From assembly GCF_003977615.1 (NCBI RefSeq), contig NZ_RYZR01000006.1, positions 593,247 through 657,246 of the forward strand: 64,000 nucleotides of DNA, given 5' to 3'. Positions 1 to 8,672 of the stretch are shown piece after piece. The notes under the pieces are model-generated. The model was not told the DNA's origin. It saw only the letters and a list, made by a program, of their open reading frames with translations, and made no database searches. The position numbers were made by a program, and so were the translations under genes. The DNA comes from Dyella dinghuensis. GTDB lineage: Bacteria; Pseudomonadota; Gammaproteobacteria; Xanthomonadales; Rhodanobacteraceae. Numbering within the stretch: position 1 is the first letter of the stretch; every line of letters begins with the position of its first letter.

Positions 1-1173
<1,173 letters not shown>

Positions 1174-1289
1174 CGTCGATGTCCCGCCTTGGAGCGGGTG
1201 CGGTTCGTCGATCATACATAGGGCCTGTTGCCGCGCGGTAAAGGCCTTCCCCTGGACTTCCGGTGGCCTGCCGACAGCTTCGGCAGCGG

Positions 1290-1310
1290 CTGTCTCATAC
1301 GGTGAGACAG
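1290..1310 (-). terminator. Perfect 8-bp stem-loop downstream of the AraC gene
   Basis: CTGTCTCA at 1290-1297 and TGAGACAG at 1303-1310 flank a TACGG loop. The hairpin lies about 45 bases beyond the stop of the minus-strand AraC gene and before lhr. There is no clear U-tract, so intrinsic termination is only a possibility. A competing pairing exists with the CTGTTTCAC that follows at 1313-1321. Confidence 0.4.
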
Positions 1311-1353
1311 ACCTGTTTCACCGGGAATAACCACTATTTCCGCCCTGCCCTCA

Positions 1354-2163
1354 TCAAACGGCGCGCTGACCGAAGTAGCGGGCAGGCGAGTCGCCGAAAC
1401 TGCGGCGGAACATGGCGATGAAGGCGCTGGTGCTGGCGTAGCCCAGTCCATCCGCGACGGCGGCAACCGGTGTGCCGTCGGCGAGTTGTTCGAGTCCGCG
1501 AGTGAGCCGCGCTTGCTGCCGCCATTGCGCAAAACTGAGCGCAGTTTCCGCGCGGAACAGGCGGCTGAGCGTGCGTGGCGATAAACCGGCCCACGAAGCC
1601 CATTCTTCAAGACTGCGGTTGTCTTGCGGGTTTTCCATGACGGCATGCGCGATACGCAGGAGCCGCCGGTCGACGGGCATCGGCAAATGCAGTGGTTCGC
1701 GCGTCGCGATGCGCATTTCATCGATCAGCACGCCAAGGATGCGTTCCTGTTGCTCGTCCAGTTCGGCATCCCAAGGCCAGGAGCTGGCGCGATGGACAAG
1801 CTCGCGCATCAAGGAACTCACGCCAATCACCGCCGGATGATCGGGCATGCAGCGGCTGATTTCCGGTGTCATGAAGACACCCCAGCCGCTCATCACGCCG
1901 CTGAGGGTGACGGTGTGCATTTCGCCGGGTGGCATCCAGCCGGCGCGATGCGGCGGCAGCAGCCACGAGCCGCGCTCCGTATGCACATGAACCAGACCGC
2001 TTTCCACACACCAGAGCTGGCCGCGTATATGGCTATGCCAATCGTATTTGTGCGTCTTCTGGCTGTACTCGCTGGTGGCTTCGCCTTCGTCCCAGTAGGC
2101 GATGACGGGCTGTCCGTCAGCCCGCTCTATGAACTTGTGGAATTCCTCATCGGATTGCGACAT
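1354..2163 (-). CDS. AraC-family transcriptional regulator with cupin sensor domain
   Basis: 269 residues. The N-terminal half is an AraC-type cupin (HSHIRGQLWCVESG followed by LLPPHRAGWMPPGEMHTV, roughly residues 45-90). The C-terminal 100 residues hold the two helix-turn-helix units: LEEWASWAGLSPRTLSRLFRAE and VAAVADGLGYASTSAFIAMFRRSFGDSPARYF. This organisation is that of the NimR/YdfF-like subgroup, which often controls an adjacent efflux gene. The frame extends upstream to a TTG at 2190, but ATG 2163 starts the conserved part and is preferred. It is transcribed away from the efflux operon at 2786, with a 277-base gap before the next plus-strand gene. The ligand and target are unknown. Confidence 0.85.
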   Translation of the reverse strand: MSQSDEEFHKFIERADGQPVIAYWDEGEATSEYSQKTHKYDWHSHIRGQLWCVESGLVHVHTERGSWLLPPHRAGWMPPGEMHTVTLSGVMSGWGVFMTPEISRCMPDHPAVIGVSSLMRELVHRASSWPWDAELDEQQERILGVLIDEMRIATREPLHLPMPVDRRLLRIAHAVMENPQDNRSLEEWASWAGLSPRTLSRLFRAETALSFAQWRQQARLTRGLEQLADGTPVAAVADGLGYASTSAFIAMFRRSFGDSPARYFGQRAV

Positions 2164-2293
2164 GGCCGGTTCTCGACATTTTTTGGCCAAATAACGTTAT
2201 CAGCTTATCGCCGATTTTGCTTAATCTTTCAGCAATCCGGTGGTTAAGCCGGATCCCCACGCCGCTGCCGCCGCTCGCGGACCCTTGCCAAGC

Positions 2294-2375
2294 CCAGGTC
2301 GGAGGGACCCGCGCAATTTCTTTTTTTGCGCGAACCGAAACCTGGATGTCTATGTCTGTCTTTCACGGTCCCTCC
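2294..2375 (+). ncRNA. Candidate structured RNA element (nested hairpin with possible pseudoknot)
   Basis: The intergenic region upstream of the gene at 2441 contains three complementary pairs: GGAGGGACC (2301-2309) with GGTCCCTCC (2367-2375); GCGCAA (2311-2316) with TTGCGC (2326-2331) around a T-rich loop; and CCAGGT (2294-2299) with ACCTGG (2340-2345). The first and third interlock, as in a pseudoknot, or are alternatives. It could be a 5' leader of the 85-residue gene, an independent small RNA, or on the other strand part of the AraC leader. I do not recognise a known family. Confidence 0.4.
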
Positions 2376-2440
2376 CGTTCGTTCGTCTTTTAGAGCGACA
2401 TCCGTGATCCCCTGCAACACACAGAACAAGGAATAAGGCT

Positions 2441-2698
2441 ATGTCCCCGATCCAACTGGTTTCCCTGCGGTCCGAAGTCTCCCGCGCCCCGGTCGAGACC
2501 TTTGTCGCCTGCGCCCATCAGATGCTCGATCCGGCCACCCCCGAGGCCGTTCGCCGAGCGATGGAGCCCCGTTTGCTGGCGCAATTGCCGGCGTTGCGGG
2601 CTTTGGGCGTGTTCGAACTGTTCGAATTGCGCAATCCGGCGCTGCGCGCCTGGTTGGGCGATGAGCTGGCCGAGCTGACCGCCGACGCGCAGCAATAA
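2441..2698 (+). CDS. Small protein of unknown function (85 aa)
   Basis: 85 residues starting MSPIQLVSL and ending in TADAQQ. It is preceded by a purine-rich AAGGAATAAGG just upstream of the ATG, a convincing ribosome binding site. The sequence is mostly helical, rich in Leu, Ala, Arg and Glu, with no signal peptide, membrane segment or cysteine motif, so a small cytoplasmic helical protein is likely. It stands alone between the AraC gene (minus) and the MarR promoter. The start overlaps no other plausible gene and the composition is normal for the region. I do not recognise the family and assign no function. Confidence 0.6.
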   Translation: MSPIQLVSLRSEVSRAPVETFVACAHQMLDPATPEAVRRAMEPRLLAQLPALRALGVFELFELRNPALRAWLGDELAELTADAQQ

Positions 2699-2739
2699 TT
2701 CACTTCTAACCATTTGCCTGGACAATAGGTGCGCAAAAC

Positions 2740-2776
2740 ATATTTGCCTTGACAAATATTCTCGGGGCAATAATAA
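2740..2776 (+). promoter_or_regulatory. Promoter and palindromic MarR-type operator of the efflux operon
   Basis: ATATTTG (2740-2746) and CAAATAT (2753-2759) form a perfect 7-bp inverted repeat with a 6-base spacer, typical of MarR-family operators. It overlaps a consensus -35 TTGACA (2749-2754), which is followed after 16 bases by TAATAA (2771-2776) as -10. An imperfect second copy lies at 2712-2727 (ATTTGCCTGGACAATA). The expected transcription start, about 2782-2784, is only 2-4 bases before the ATG at 2786, so the regulator mRNA may be leaderless. Confidence 0.7.
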
Positions 2777-2785
2777 TGCGCACCC

Positions 2786-3244
2786 ATGAACCCCGGCCCC
2801 GTCATCACCCCGACCAGCCAAGAGAGTCTTGGCACCCTGCTCGCCCTGGTCCGCGCCGAACTGGTGCGGTCGCTGGAGGCGGAAATCGCTGCGAAGAAGC
2901 TCGATTTGCGCTTCACTCAGTTCCTGATTCTCAAACGGCTCGCCACCTTGGGCCCGATGTCGGCCACCGAGCTGGCCCGATCTGTTGAACTGGACGGTGG
3001 TGCGATGACACGCCAGCTGGATCAGCTGGAAGGCAGGGGCTTATTGCGCCGCTGCCCGCACGAACAAGATCGCCGCGCCTTGCGTATCGAGCTGACCGAC
3101 GCGGGCGATCAGTTGTGGCAACAACTAAGCGGTTGTAACGAGCGCGTCTTGCAGGCAGCGCAGCGTACGTTGAGCAACGCGGAAAGTGCGCAATTGCACG
3201 ACTACCTGGAGCGCGTCTTGCGCGCGCTTCGCGACAAGAACTGA
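2786..3244 (+). CDS. MarR-family regulator of the adjacent EmrAB-type efflux operon
   Basis: 152 residues with a central winged helix: MSATELARSVELDGGAMTRQ recognition region (about residues 58-78), then the wing with the family motif DRRALRIELTDAGDQLW. MarR proteins are dimeric repressors released by small phenolic or drug ligands. It is the first gene of a plus-strand run with an outer-membrane channel (27 bases downstream), a HlyD-like adaptor and a DHA2 pump, as in emrRAB-type loci. The palindrome overlapping its own -35 box implies autorepression of the whole operon. No Shine-Dalgarno sequence is visible before the ATG, in line with a leaderless message. The ligand is unknown. Confidence 0.88.
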   Translation: MNPGPVITPTSQESLGTLLALVRAELVRSLEAEIAAKKLDLRFTQFLILKRLATLGPMSATELARSVELDGGAMTRQLDQLEGRGLLRRCPHEQDRRALRIELTDAGDQLWQQLSGCNERVLQAAQRTLSNAESAQLHDYLERVLRALRDKN

Positions 3245-3271
3245 TTCACTTCGACTTCGAGATAGAAAGCC

Positions 3272-4735
3272 ATGCGTCTGCATATTCTTGCGGCTGCTGT
3301 TGGACTGACGTTAGCCCTTGCCGGCTGCGTCACGAGCGGTGGTCTTCATACGAATGGCACGTCGATCGATCCTTCCACGCTGAAAGCTGATCGCAGCTTT
3401 GCCAACGTGCAGGTCTCCGATGCGGCGTGGCCGAAAGAAGACTGGTGGACGGGGCTGGGCGATCCGCAGCTCAATACGCTGATTGCCGAAGCCCTGCATG
3501 ACAGTCCCACGCTCGCCGTCGCCGATGCGCGTGCGCGTGCGGCACAAGCCGAAACCGGCGCCGCAAACGCTGCACGCGATCCGTCGGTGAGTGTCGGCGG
3601 TAGTGTCGCCGAAGCACGCATTCCCACCACGCTACCGCCGATTGGCAACGGTCACACCGGTGCTGCCAAGTATGTGTACGGCAGCTTCAAGTGGGACCTT
3701 GATCTGTGGGGCGGTCATCGCGCTGCATGGGAAGCGGCGCTGGGTCAGGAGCGTTCTGCCGAAGTGGATGCGCAAGCGGCACGTGTGGAGCTTTCCACCA
3801 ATGTCGCACGCGCGTATGTGCAACTCGGTTACGCCTATGCGCAACAGGATGTCGCTGTCGCCGAATTGAAGCGCGCGAATGACGCACGCAATCTCACGCA
3901 TCAGCGTGTCGCCGCAGGCATCGATAGCCAGACGCAGTTGAAGCAGAGCGACTCCGAAGTCGCGACCGCGGAAGGGCAGAAAGTACAAACCGATCGCGCG
4001 ATCGATGCGGCACGTTCGTCGCTGGCCGTGTTGCTTGGCAAGGGTCCGGATCGTGGCCGCGACATCGGTCGTCCGCAGTTGCTGCCGCCCTCTGCATTGA
4101 CGGTACCGTCGAATGTGCCGGTCGAATTGATTGGCCATCGCGCGGATCTGGTTGCTGCACGCTGGCGCGTGGAAGCGTCGAGTAAGGACATCAAATCGGC
4201 GAAGGCCGAATTCATGCCCGACGTAAACATCGGTGCACTCGCCGGTTTGGTGGCGCTCGGCGGCGGCAATCTGTTCCAGGCGCAGTCGCGTTTCTATGAA
4301 GTGGCGCCGGCGATCAGCCTGCCGATCTTCGACGGTGGCCGTCGTCGCTCGAACTTGAACAGCAAGGATGCGCAATACGATCTGGCCGTTGCGCAATACA
4401 ACCAGACGCTGGTGTCGGCGGTAAACGAAGTGTCCGACGACTACGACGCACTCAATTCCGTGCAGCAGGAAATCGACGCACAGCAACGTGCCGTCAGCGC
4501 CGCTAGCGATGCGTGGAACCTCGCCGAGCAGCGTTACAAGGCAGGCATCGGCAGTTATCTGGAAGCACTGAGCGTGCGCCAGGAATTGCTGGCTGCCGAG
4601 CAGCGCATGGCGACGCTGCACGCACAGCAGAGCGATCTGAATGTGCAACTGATCCAGGCACTGGGCGGCGGCTTCCGTCCGCAAGCCGGTACCGATGACC
4701 AGACTGCCGAAAAGCAGCTGGTCTCCAACGAATAA
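3272..4735 (+). CDS. Outer-membrane efflux lipoprotein (NodT/OprM family)
   Basis: 487 residues. The N-terminus is a lipoprotein signal peptide (MRLHILAAAVGLTLALAGC, cysteine at 19). Two outer-membrane efflux repeats follow, including WWTGLGDPQLNTLIAEAL, DLDLWGGHRAAWEA and LPIFDGGRRRSNL, all typical of the NodT subfamily. The protein should form a trimeric TolC-like barrel and periplasmic tunnel. It lies between marR and the adaptor gene (37-base gap), so the operon supplies its own exit duct instead of relying on a separate TolC. The C-terminal tail beyond the second repeat is polar and short. Confidence 0.92.
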   Translation: MRLHILAAAVGLTLALAGCVTSGGLHTNGTSIDPSTLKADRSFANVQVSDAAWPKEDWWTGLGDPQLNTLIAEALHDSPTLAVADARARAAQAETGAANAARDPSVSVGGSVAEARIPTTLPPIGNGHTGAAKYVYGSFKWDLDLWGGHRAAWEAALGQERSAEVDAQAARVELSTNVARAYVQLGYAYAQQDVAVAELKRANDARNLTHQRVAAGIDSQTQLKQSDSEVATAEGQKVQTDRAIDAARSSLAVLLGKGPDRGRDIGRPQLLPPSALTVPSNVPVELIGHRADLVAARWRVEASSKDIKSAKAEFMPDVNIGALAGLVALGGGNLFQAQSRFYEVAPAISLPIFDGGRRRSNLNSKDAQYDLAVAQYNQTLVSAVNEVSDDYDALNSVQQEIDAQQRAVSAASDAWNLAEQRYKAGIGSYLEALSVRQELLAAEQRMATLHAQQSDLNVQLIQALGGGFRPQAGTDDQTAEKQLVSNE

Positions 4736-4772
4736 ACCTTCCAATACTTTCTATTGTTCCTGAGGCAGCCCC

Positions 4773-5975
4773 ATGTCCAGCCCGAATCCCACCGCCGCCG
4801 CCGCACCCGCCGCGCCCACTGTGCAGGCACCGCCGCCGAACAATCGGCGCGGTTTTCTGCTGCGGCTGGTTCTCATCATCGTCATCCTTGGCATCATCGG
4901 ATGGACGCTTTGGTATTTCCTCGATGGCCGCTGGTACGAAGGTACCGACGATGCGTACGTCAACGGCAATATCGTGCAGATCACGCCGCGCATTAACGGC
5001 ACCGTCATCACCATCGGCGCCGACGACGGCGATCTGGTGAAGCAGGGCGATGTACTGGTGAAGCTCGATCGCTCCGACGCCGATGTCGGACTGCAGCGCG
5101 CGGCGGCGAATCTCGCCAGCACCGTTCGCAAAGTGCGCGGTCTTTACAGCACGGTCTCCGGTGCACAGGCGCAGCTCGCCGTGCAGCGCGTGGCGCTGGC
5201 CAAAGCACAGGCCGACTACAACCGCCGCCGCGATCTCGCCAAGACTGGCGCGATCTCCAATGAAGAACTGTCGCACGCACTGGACGCGCTCAACTCGGCG
5301 CAGAACGGCCTGACCACGGCCCAGCAGCAGTTGCAGACGAACAGCGTGCTGGTCGACGACACGGTGGTCGCATCGCATCCGGATGTGAAAGCTGCAGCCG
5401 CGCAGTATCGCGCTGCGTATCTGGACGATGTGCGCACGACGATGGTTGCGCCCGTTACGGGCTACGTTGCCAAGCGCACCGTGCAGGTCGGTCAGCGTGT
5501 GCAGCCTGGCGCCGCACTGATGGCCGTCGTTCCGTTGCACGAAGTGTGGGTCGATGCGAACTTCAAGGAAACGCAGCTCAAGCACATGCGTATCGGTCAG
5601 CCGGTGGAAGTGACTTCCGACGTGTACGGCAGTTCCGTGAAGTACAAAGCCCAGGTCGAAAGCCTTGGTGTAGGCACGGGTAGCGCGTTCTCGCTGCTGC
5701 CGGCGCAGAACGCCACGGGCAACTGGATCAAGATCGTGCAGCGTATTCCGGTGCGCGTGGTGTTCACCGATCCGTCGCAGCTGGACAAGAATCCGCTGCG
5801 TATCGGCATGTCGCTCGATACCGACGTGAATCTGCACGATCAAAGCGGCCAGACGCTTTCGCAGCAAGCACGTACCGAGCCGCGCTTCACCACCGATGTC
5901 TTCCAGCAGGAAATGGCAGACGCGAATGCGCAGATCGATCGCATCATTCACGACAACATGGCTGGACAGCATTGA
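4773..5975 (+). CDS. emrA: HlyD/EmrA-type membrane fusion protein
   Basis: 400 residues. A Pro/Ala-rich cytoplasmic N-terminus leads into one membrane segment (about residues 28-50, LVLIIVILGIIGWTLWYF). Then come a biotinyl-lipoyl half motif (DDAYVNGNIVQITPRINGTV), a long coiled coil (about 100-220) and the second half motif with a beta-barrel (VAPVTGYVAKRTVQVGQRVQPG). This is the EmrA layout that bridges an inner-membrane MFS pump to an outer-membrane channel. It sits between the channel gene and the pump gene. The symbol denotes family resemblance to the E. coli multidrug system; the substrate here is not known. Confidence 0.92.
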   Translation: MSSPNPTAAAAPAAPTVQAPPPNNRRGFLLRLVLIIVILGIIGWTLWYFLDGRWYEGTDDAYVNGNIVQITPRINGTVITIGADDGDLVKQGDVLVKLDRSDADVGLQRAAANLASTVRKVRGLYSTVSGAQAQLAVQRVALAKAQADYNRRRDLAKTGAISNEELSHALDALNSAQNGLTTAQQQLQTNSVLVDDTVVASHPDVKAAAAQYRAAYLDDVRTTMVAPVTGYVAKRTVQVGQRVQPGAALMAVVPLHEVWVDANFKETQLKHMRIGQPVEVTSDVYGSSVKYKAQVESLGVGTGSAFSLLPAQNATGNWIKIVQRIPVRVVFTDPSQLDKNPLRIGMSLDTDVNLHDQSGQTLSQQARTEPRFTTDVFQQEMADANAQIDRIIHDNMAGQH

Positions 5976-6121
5976 TGGGGCAGGGGATGGATCGCGTGCA
6001 CGCATAACAACATGTGCATGCATCGCGATGACGGCTTGAAGACAACCGTCACCGCATTCGCGACATCCATCCCCGCTTCGGCACGACAACCGTTGCCCAA
6101 CTCCAAGCATATTCGGATCTC

Positions 6122-7642
6122 ATGAACACCCATTTCCGTCCACCCAACCTGGTTCTTGCGACAATCGGTTTGTCGCTGGCCACGTTCATGCAGGTGCTGG
6201 ACACCACGATCGCCAACGTGTCGCTGCCGACCATCGCCGGTAACCTCGGCGTGAGTCAGGATCAGAGCACGTGGGTGATTACGTCCTTCGCGGTGAGCAA
6301 TGCCATCGCGCTTCCGCTCACCGGCTTTCTCACGCGCCGCTTCGGCGAGGTGAAGTTGTTCGTGTGGGCCACCATCCTGTTTTCGATGGCCTCGTTTTTG
6401 TGCGGCATCGCGCAGAGCATGGGCATGCTGATCGGTTTTCGTGCGCTTCAGGGCGCAGTGGCCGGCCCGATGTATCCGATCACGCAGGCATTGCTGATCT
6501 CGATCTATCCACCCGCAAAACGAAGCATGGCGCTGGCGCTGCTGGCGATGGTGACCGTCGTCGCGCCGATTGCCGGCCCGATTCTGGGCGGCTGGATTAC
6601 CGACAATTATTCGTGGCCGTGGATCTTCTTCATCAACGTGCCGATCGGCATCTTCGCCAGCATGGTGGTGTCCAACCAGATGCGTTTGCGCGAAGTGGTC
6701 ACGCAGCTGCCGAAGATCGACTACGTAGGCTTGATCACGCTGGTGATCGGCGTCGGTGCGTTGCAGGTGGTGCTGGACAAGGGTAATGATGACGACTGGT
6801 TCAACTCGACCTTCATCGTCATTACGTCGATCGTTTCGGCCATCGCCATCATCATCTTCCTGATCTGGGAGTTGACCGACAAAGACCCGATCGTCGACCT
6901 CAAGCTGTTCCGGCATCGCAACTTCCGCATGGGCACGATTGCGCTGGTGTTGGCGTATGCGGCGTTCTTCGCCATCGGCTTGCTGGTGCCGCAATGGTTG
7001 CAGCTGAATTTGGGTTACACCGCAACCTGGGCAGGTTTGGCGACCGCGCCGCTTGGCGTCATCCCCGTGTTGCTCACGGTGATTGTCGGCAAGTACGCCA
7101 CGCGATTCGACTTGCGTTTGCTCACCAGCGGCGCCTTCGTGGTGATGGGTGCGACGTGTTTCCTGCGCTCGAACTTCTACATCGGCGTCGACTTCGAACA
7201 TGTTGCGCTGGTGCAGCTGTTGCAGGGTCTGGGCGTGGCGTTCTTCTTCATGCCGGTGACGACGATCCTGCTGTCGGATCTGCGGCCCAACGAAATTGCT
7301 GCCGGTGGCGGCCTGGCTACCTTCCTGCGCACGATGGGCGCCAGCTTTGCGGCATCGCTCACCACCTTCCTGTGGCAGCATCGCGGCATCATGCATCATG
7401 CGCGGCTGGCCGAGCAGATCACGCCTTACAATCCTGACGTGCAGCAAGCGTTGGCCCAGACGGGCAATTCGCAAACCGCAGTCGCGGTGCTGGATCAGAC
7501 GATCACGCTGCAGGGTTTGCAGATTTCTTTCAACGAGGTCTTCCATCTGCTTGGATGGATATTCCTGTCCCTGATCGTCGTGATCTGGATGGCGAAGCCG
7601 CCGTTTGCAGCGAAGGCTGGTGCGGGTGGTGGCGGTCACTAG
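6122..7642 (+). CDS. emrB: DHA2-family MFS drug:proton antiporter (EmrB type)
   Basis: 506 residues with the 14 hydrophobic segments expected for DHA2 transporters. Family motifs are visible: LDTTIANVSLPTIAGNLG in helix 1, GFLTRRFGEVKLF (motif A) after helix 2, and AIAGPILGGWITDNYSWPWIFFINVPIG (motif C and the following loop). It ends the marR operon, 146 bases after the adaptor gene. The gap holds no other gene that I can support. It is predicted to act with the adaptor and the lipoprotein channel as a tripartite pump driven by the proton gradient. A REPIN-like repeat and a bidirectional terminator follow. Confidence 0.92.
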   Translation: MNTHFRPPNLVLATIGLSLATFMQVLDTTIANVSLPTIAGNLGVSQDQSTWVITSFAVSNAIALPLTGFLTRRFGEVKLFVWATILFSMASFLCGIAQSMGMLIGFRALQGAVAGPMYPITQALLISIYPPAKRSMALALLAMVTVVAPIAGPILGGWITDNYSWPWIFFINVPIGIFASMVVSNQMRLREVVTQLPKIDYVGLITLVIGVGALQVVLDKGNDDDWFNSTFIVITSIVSAIAIIIFLIWELTDKDPIVDLKLFRHRNFRMGTIALVLAYAAFFAIGLLVPQWLQLNLGYTATWAGLATAPLGVIPVLLTVIVGKYATRFDLRLLTSGAFVVMGATCFLRSNFYIGVDFEHVALVQLLQGLGVAFFFMPVTTILLSDLRPNEIAAGGGLATFLRTMGASFAASLTTFLWQHRGIMHHARLAEQITPYNPDVQQALAQTGNSQTAVAVLDQTITLQGLQISFNEVFHLLGWIFLSLIVVIWMAKPPFAAKAGAGGGGH

Positions 7643-7692
7643 ATCTAAAGAAGCCAACTTAAGTCTCTGACCTGCATAGCCGCGAGATTTGC

Positions 7693-7803
7693 TCCTCCCC
7701 CTGCTTGCAGGGGGAGGTTGGGAGGGGGTAAGCCTTTGCCAATAATTCCAAGGCAAAAAGCTTGACCCCACCCCAACCCTCCCCTGCAAGCAGGGGAGGG
7801 GGC
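7693..7803. repeat. REPIN-like double-hairpin repeat after the efflux operon
   Basis: Two arms of about 46 bases face each other: CCTCCCCCTGCTTGCAGGGGGAGG at the left, with its near complement ending in CAGGGGAGGG at the right. Each folds as a hairpin around CTTG/CAAG, and the inner parts (AGCCTTTGCC and GGCAAAAAGC) also pair. The architecture and the GGTTGGG/CCCAACC internal words match the copy inside lhr at 355-506. Confidence 0.82.
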
Positions 7804-7859
7804 ACGAACAACGGCAACGATGGCGACGTAGAGAAATACATCTACAGTTTCCAGAAACA

Positions 7860-7889
7860 ACAACGGCCCCAATCGGGGCCGTTGTTTTA
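7860..7889. terminator. Bidirectional rho-independent terminator
   Basis: ACAACGGCCCC (7860-7870) and GGGGCCGTTGT (7875-7885) form an 11-bp stem around AATC, followed on the plus strand by TTTTAT. On the minus strand the stem continues into GTTGTTTC. It lies between the convergent emrB and pagL-like genes and can serve both. Confidence 0.85.
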
Positions 7890-7911
7890 TGTGCAGCAGG
7901 AAGGCGATGAA

Positions 7912-8445
7912 TCAGAACGCGATGCCTGCGACCACCATCGTCTCGCCACGGTTCGGCTCGTGGAAGCTACCGTTGGAGATGTGGCGCACACCAAGGCTCC
8001 AGTGATTGCCCTGGTAGCCAACCGTCGTGACGAACTCATAGACGCTGCTCAACGACTGCGTGCGTCCGGTATGCACGGCCGGCTGGAAACTCAGGAACAG
8101 CGGCTGATACCAGGCGTTGGCCGGGCCGTAGTGCAGTCGTACACCGCCGGCCAACAACCAGATGTTGTCGCGCGTCGTGTAAGGGTCGTTGTTGTATTTG
8201 GCAACATTGCGGCCATCGATCCAGCCGCCAGTGATATCGGGCGACCAGGTGAAGTTGCTGCTGCCGATCTGGCTAGGATCGAAGATGACTTCGCCAAATG
8301 CAGCAGGTGCGCTGTAGCCGTTGGATGGGTCACCCATGTAACTGACGCCGCCCTGTAGCTCGAAACGTGCAGCCATCGCAGGAAGGGCCGGTAAAGCAAA
8401 CATCAGTGCGGCCGCCAAGCCGCGAGTAACGGGATGAATGCGCAT
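7912..8445 (-). CDS. pagL: PagL-like lipid A 3-O-deacylase
   Basis: 177 residues. A signal peptide (MRIHPVTRGLAAALMFALPALPAMA) precedes a small beta-barrel whose C-terminus ends in phenylalanine, as outer-membrane proteins do. The catalytic signature of PagL is present: RHISNG with His155 and Ser157, followed by HEPNRGE with Glu167. The Ser-Glu spacing is slightly shorter than I recall for the Pseudomonas enzyme. PagL removes the 3-position acyl chain from lipid A in the outer membrane and is often induced by PhoPQ. The long frame upstream to 8535 lacks signal-peptide character, so ATG 8445 is chosen. The 227-base AT-rich upstream region likely carries its promoter. Confidence 0.82.
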   Translation of the reverse strand: MRIHPVTRGLAAALMFALPALPAMAARFELQGGVSYMGDPSNGYSAPAAFGEVIFDPSQIGSSNFTWSPDITGGWIDGRNVAKYNNDPYTTRDNIWLLAGGVRLHYGPANAWYQPLFLSFQPAVHTGRTQSLSSVYEFVTTVGYQGNHWSLGVRHISNGSFHEPNRGETMVVAGIAF

Positions 8446-8672
8446 CTTTATACCTATGGGGATAGGGACTAATCGTTTGTGTACTTTTAAGTTTACTAAT
8501 GATTTAGGCCTGTGGCTAGGTACAAATAAGGCCATTTTTGCAACTTACTGTTTCTTGGAACTGCGTAAGCGCATAGATTGTTGAGGCGAAGGGTAAATCT
8601 TCAAGCCTATTGTCGCGGAAGAATGTCCACATCATGTGTTCGGTCCATGGCGCTTTATAGACCTATGGATAT

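Noticed and set aside
5948..7789. 613-residue minus-strand frame antisense to emrB
   Set aside because: It mirrors the real EmrB frame, is rich in His, Arg and Gln as shadow frames are in G+C-rich DNA, and has no domain or start signal.
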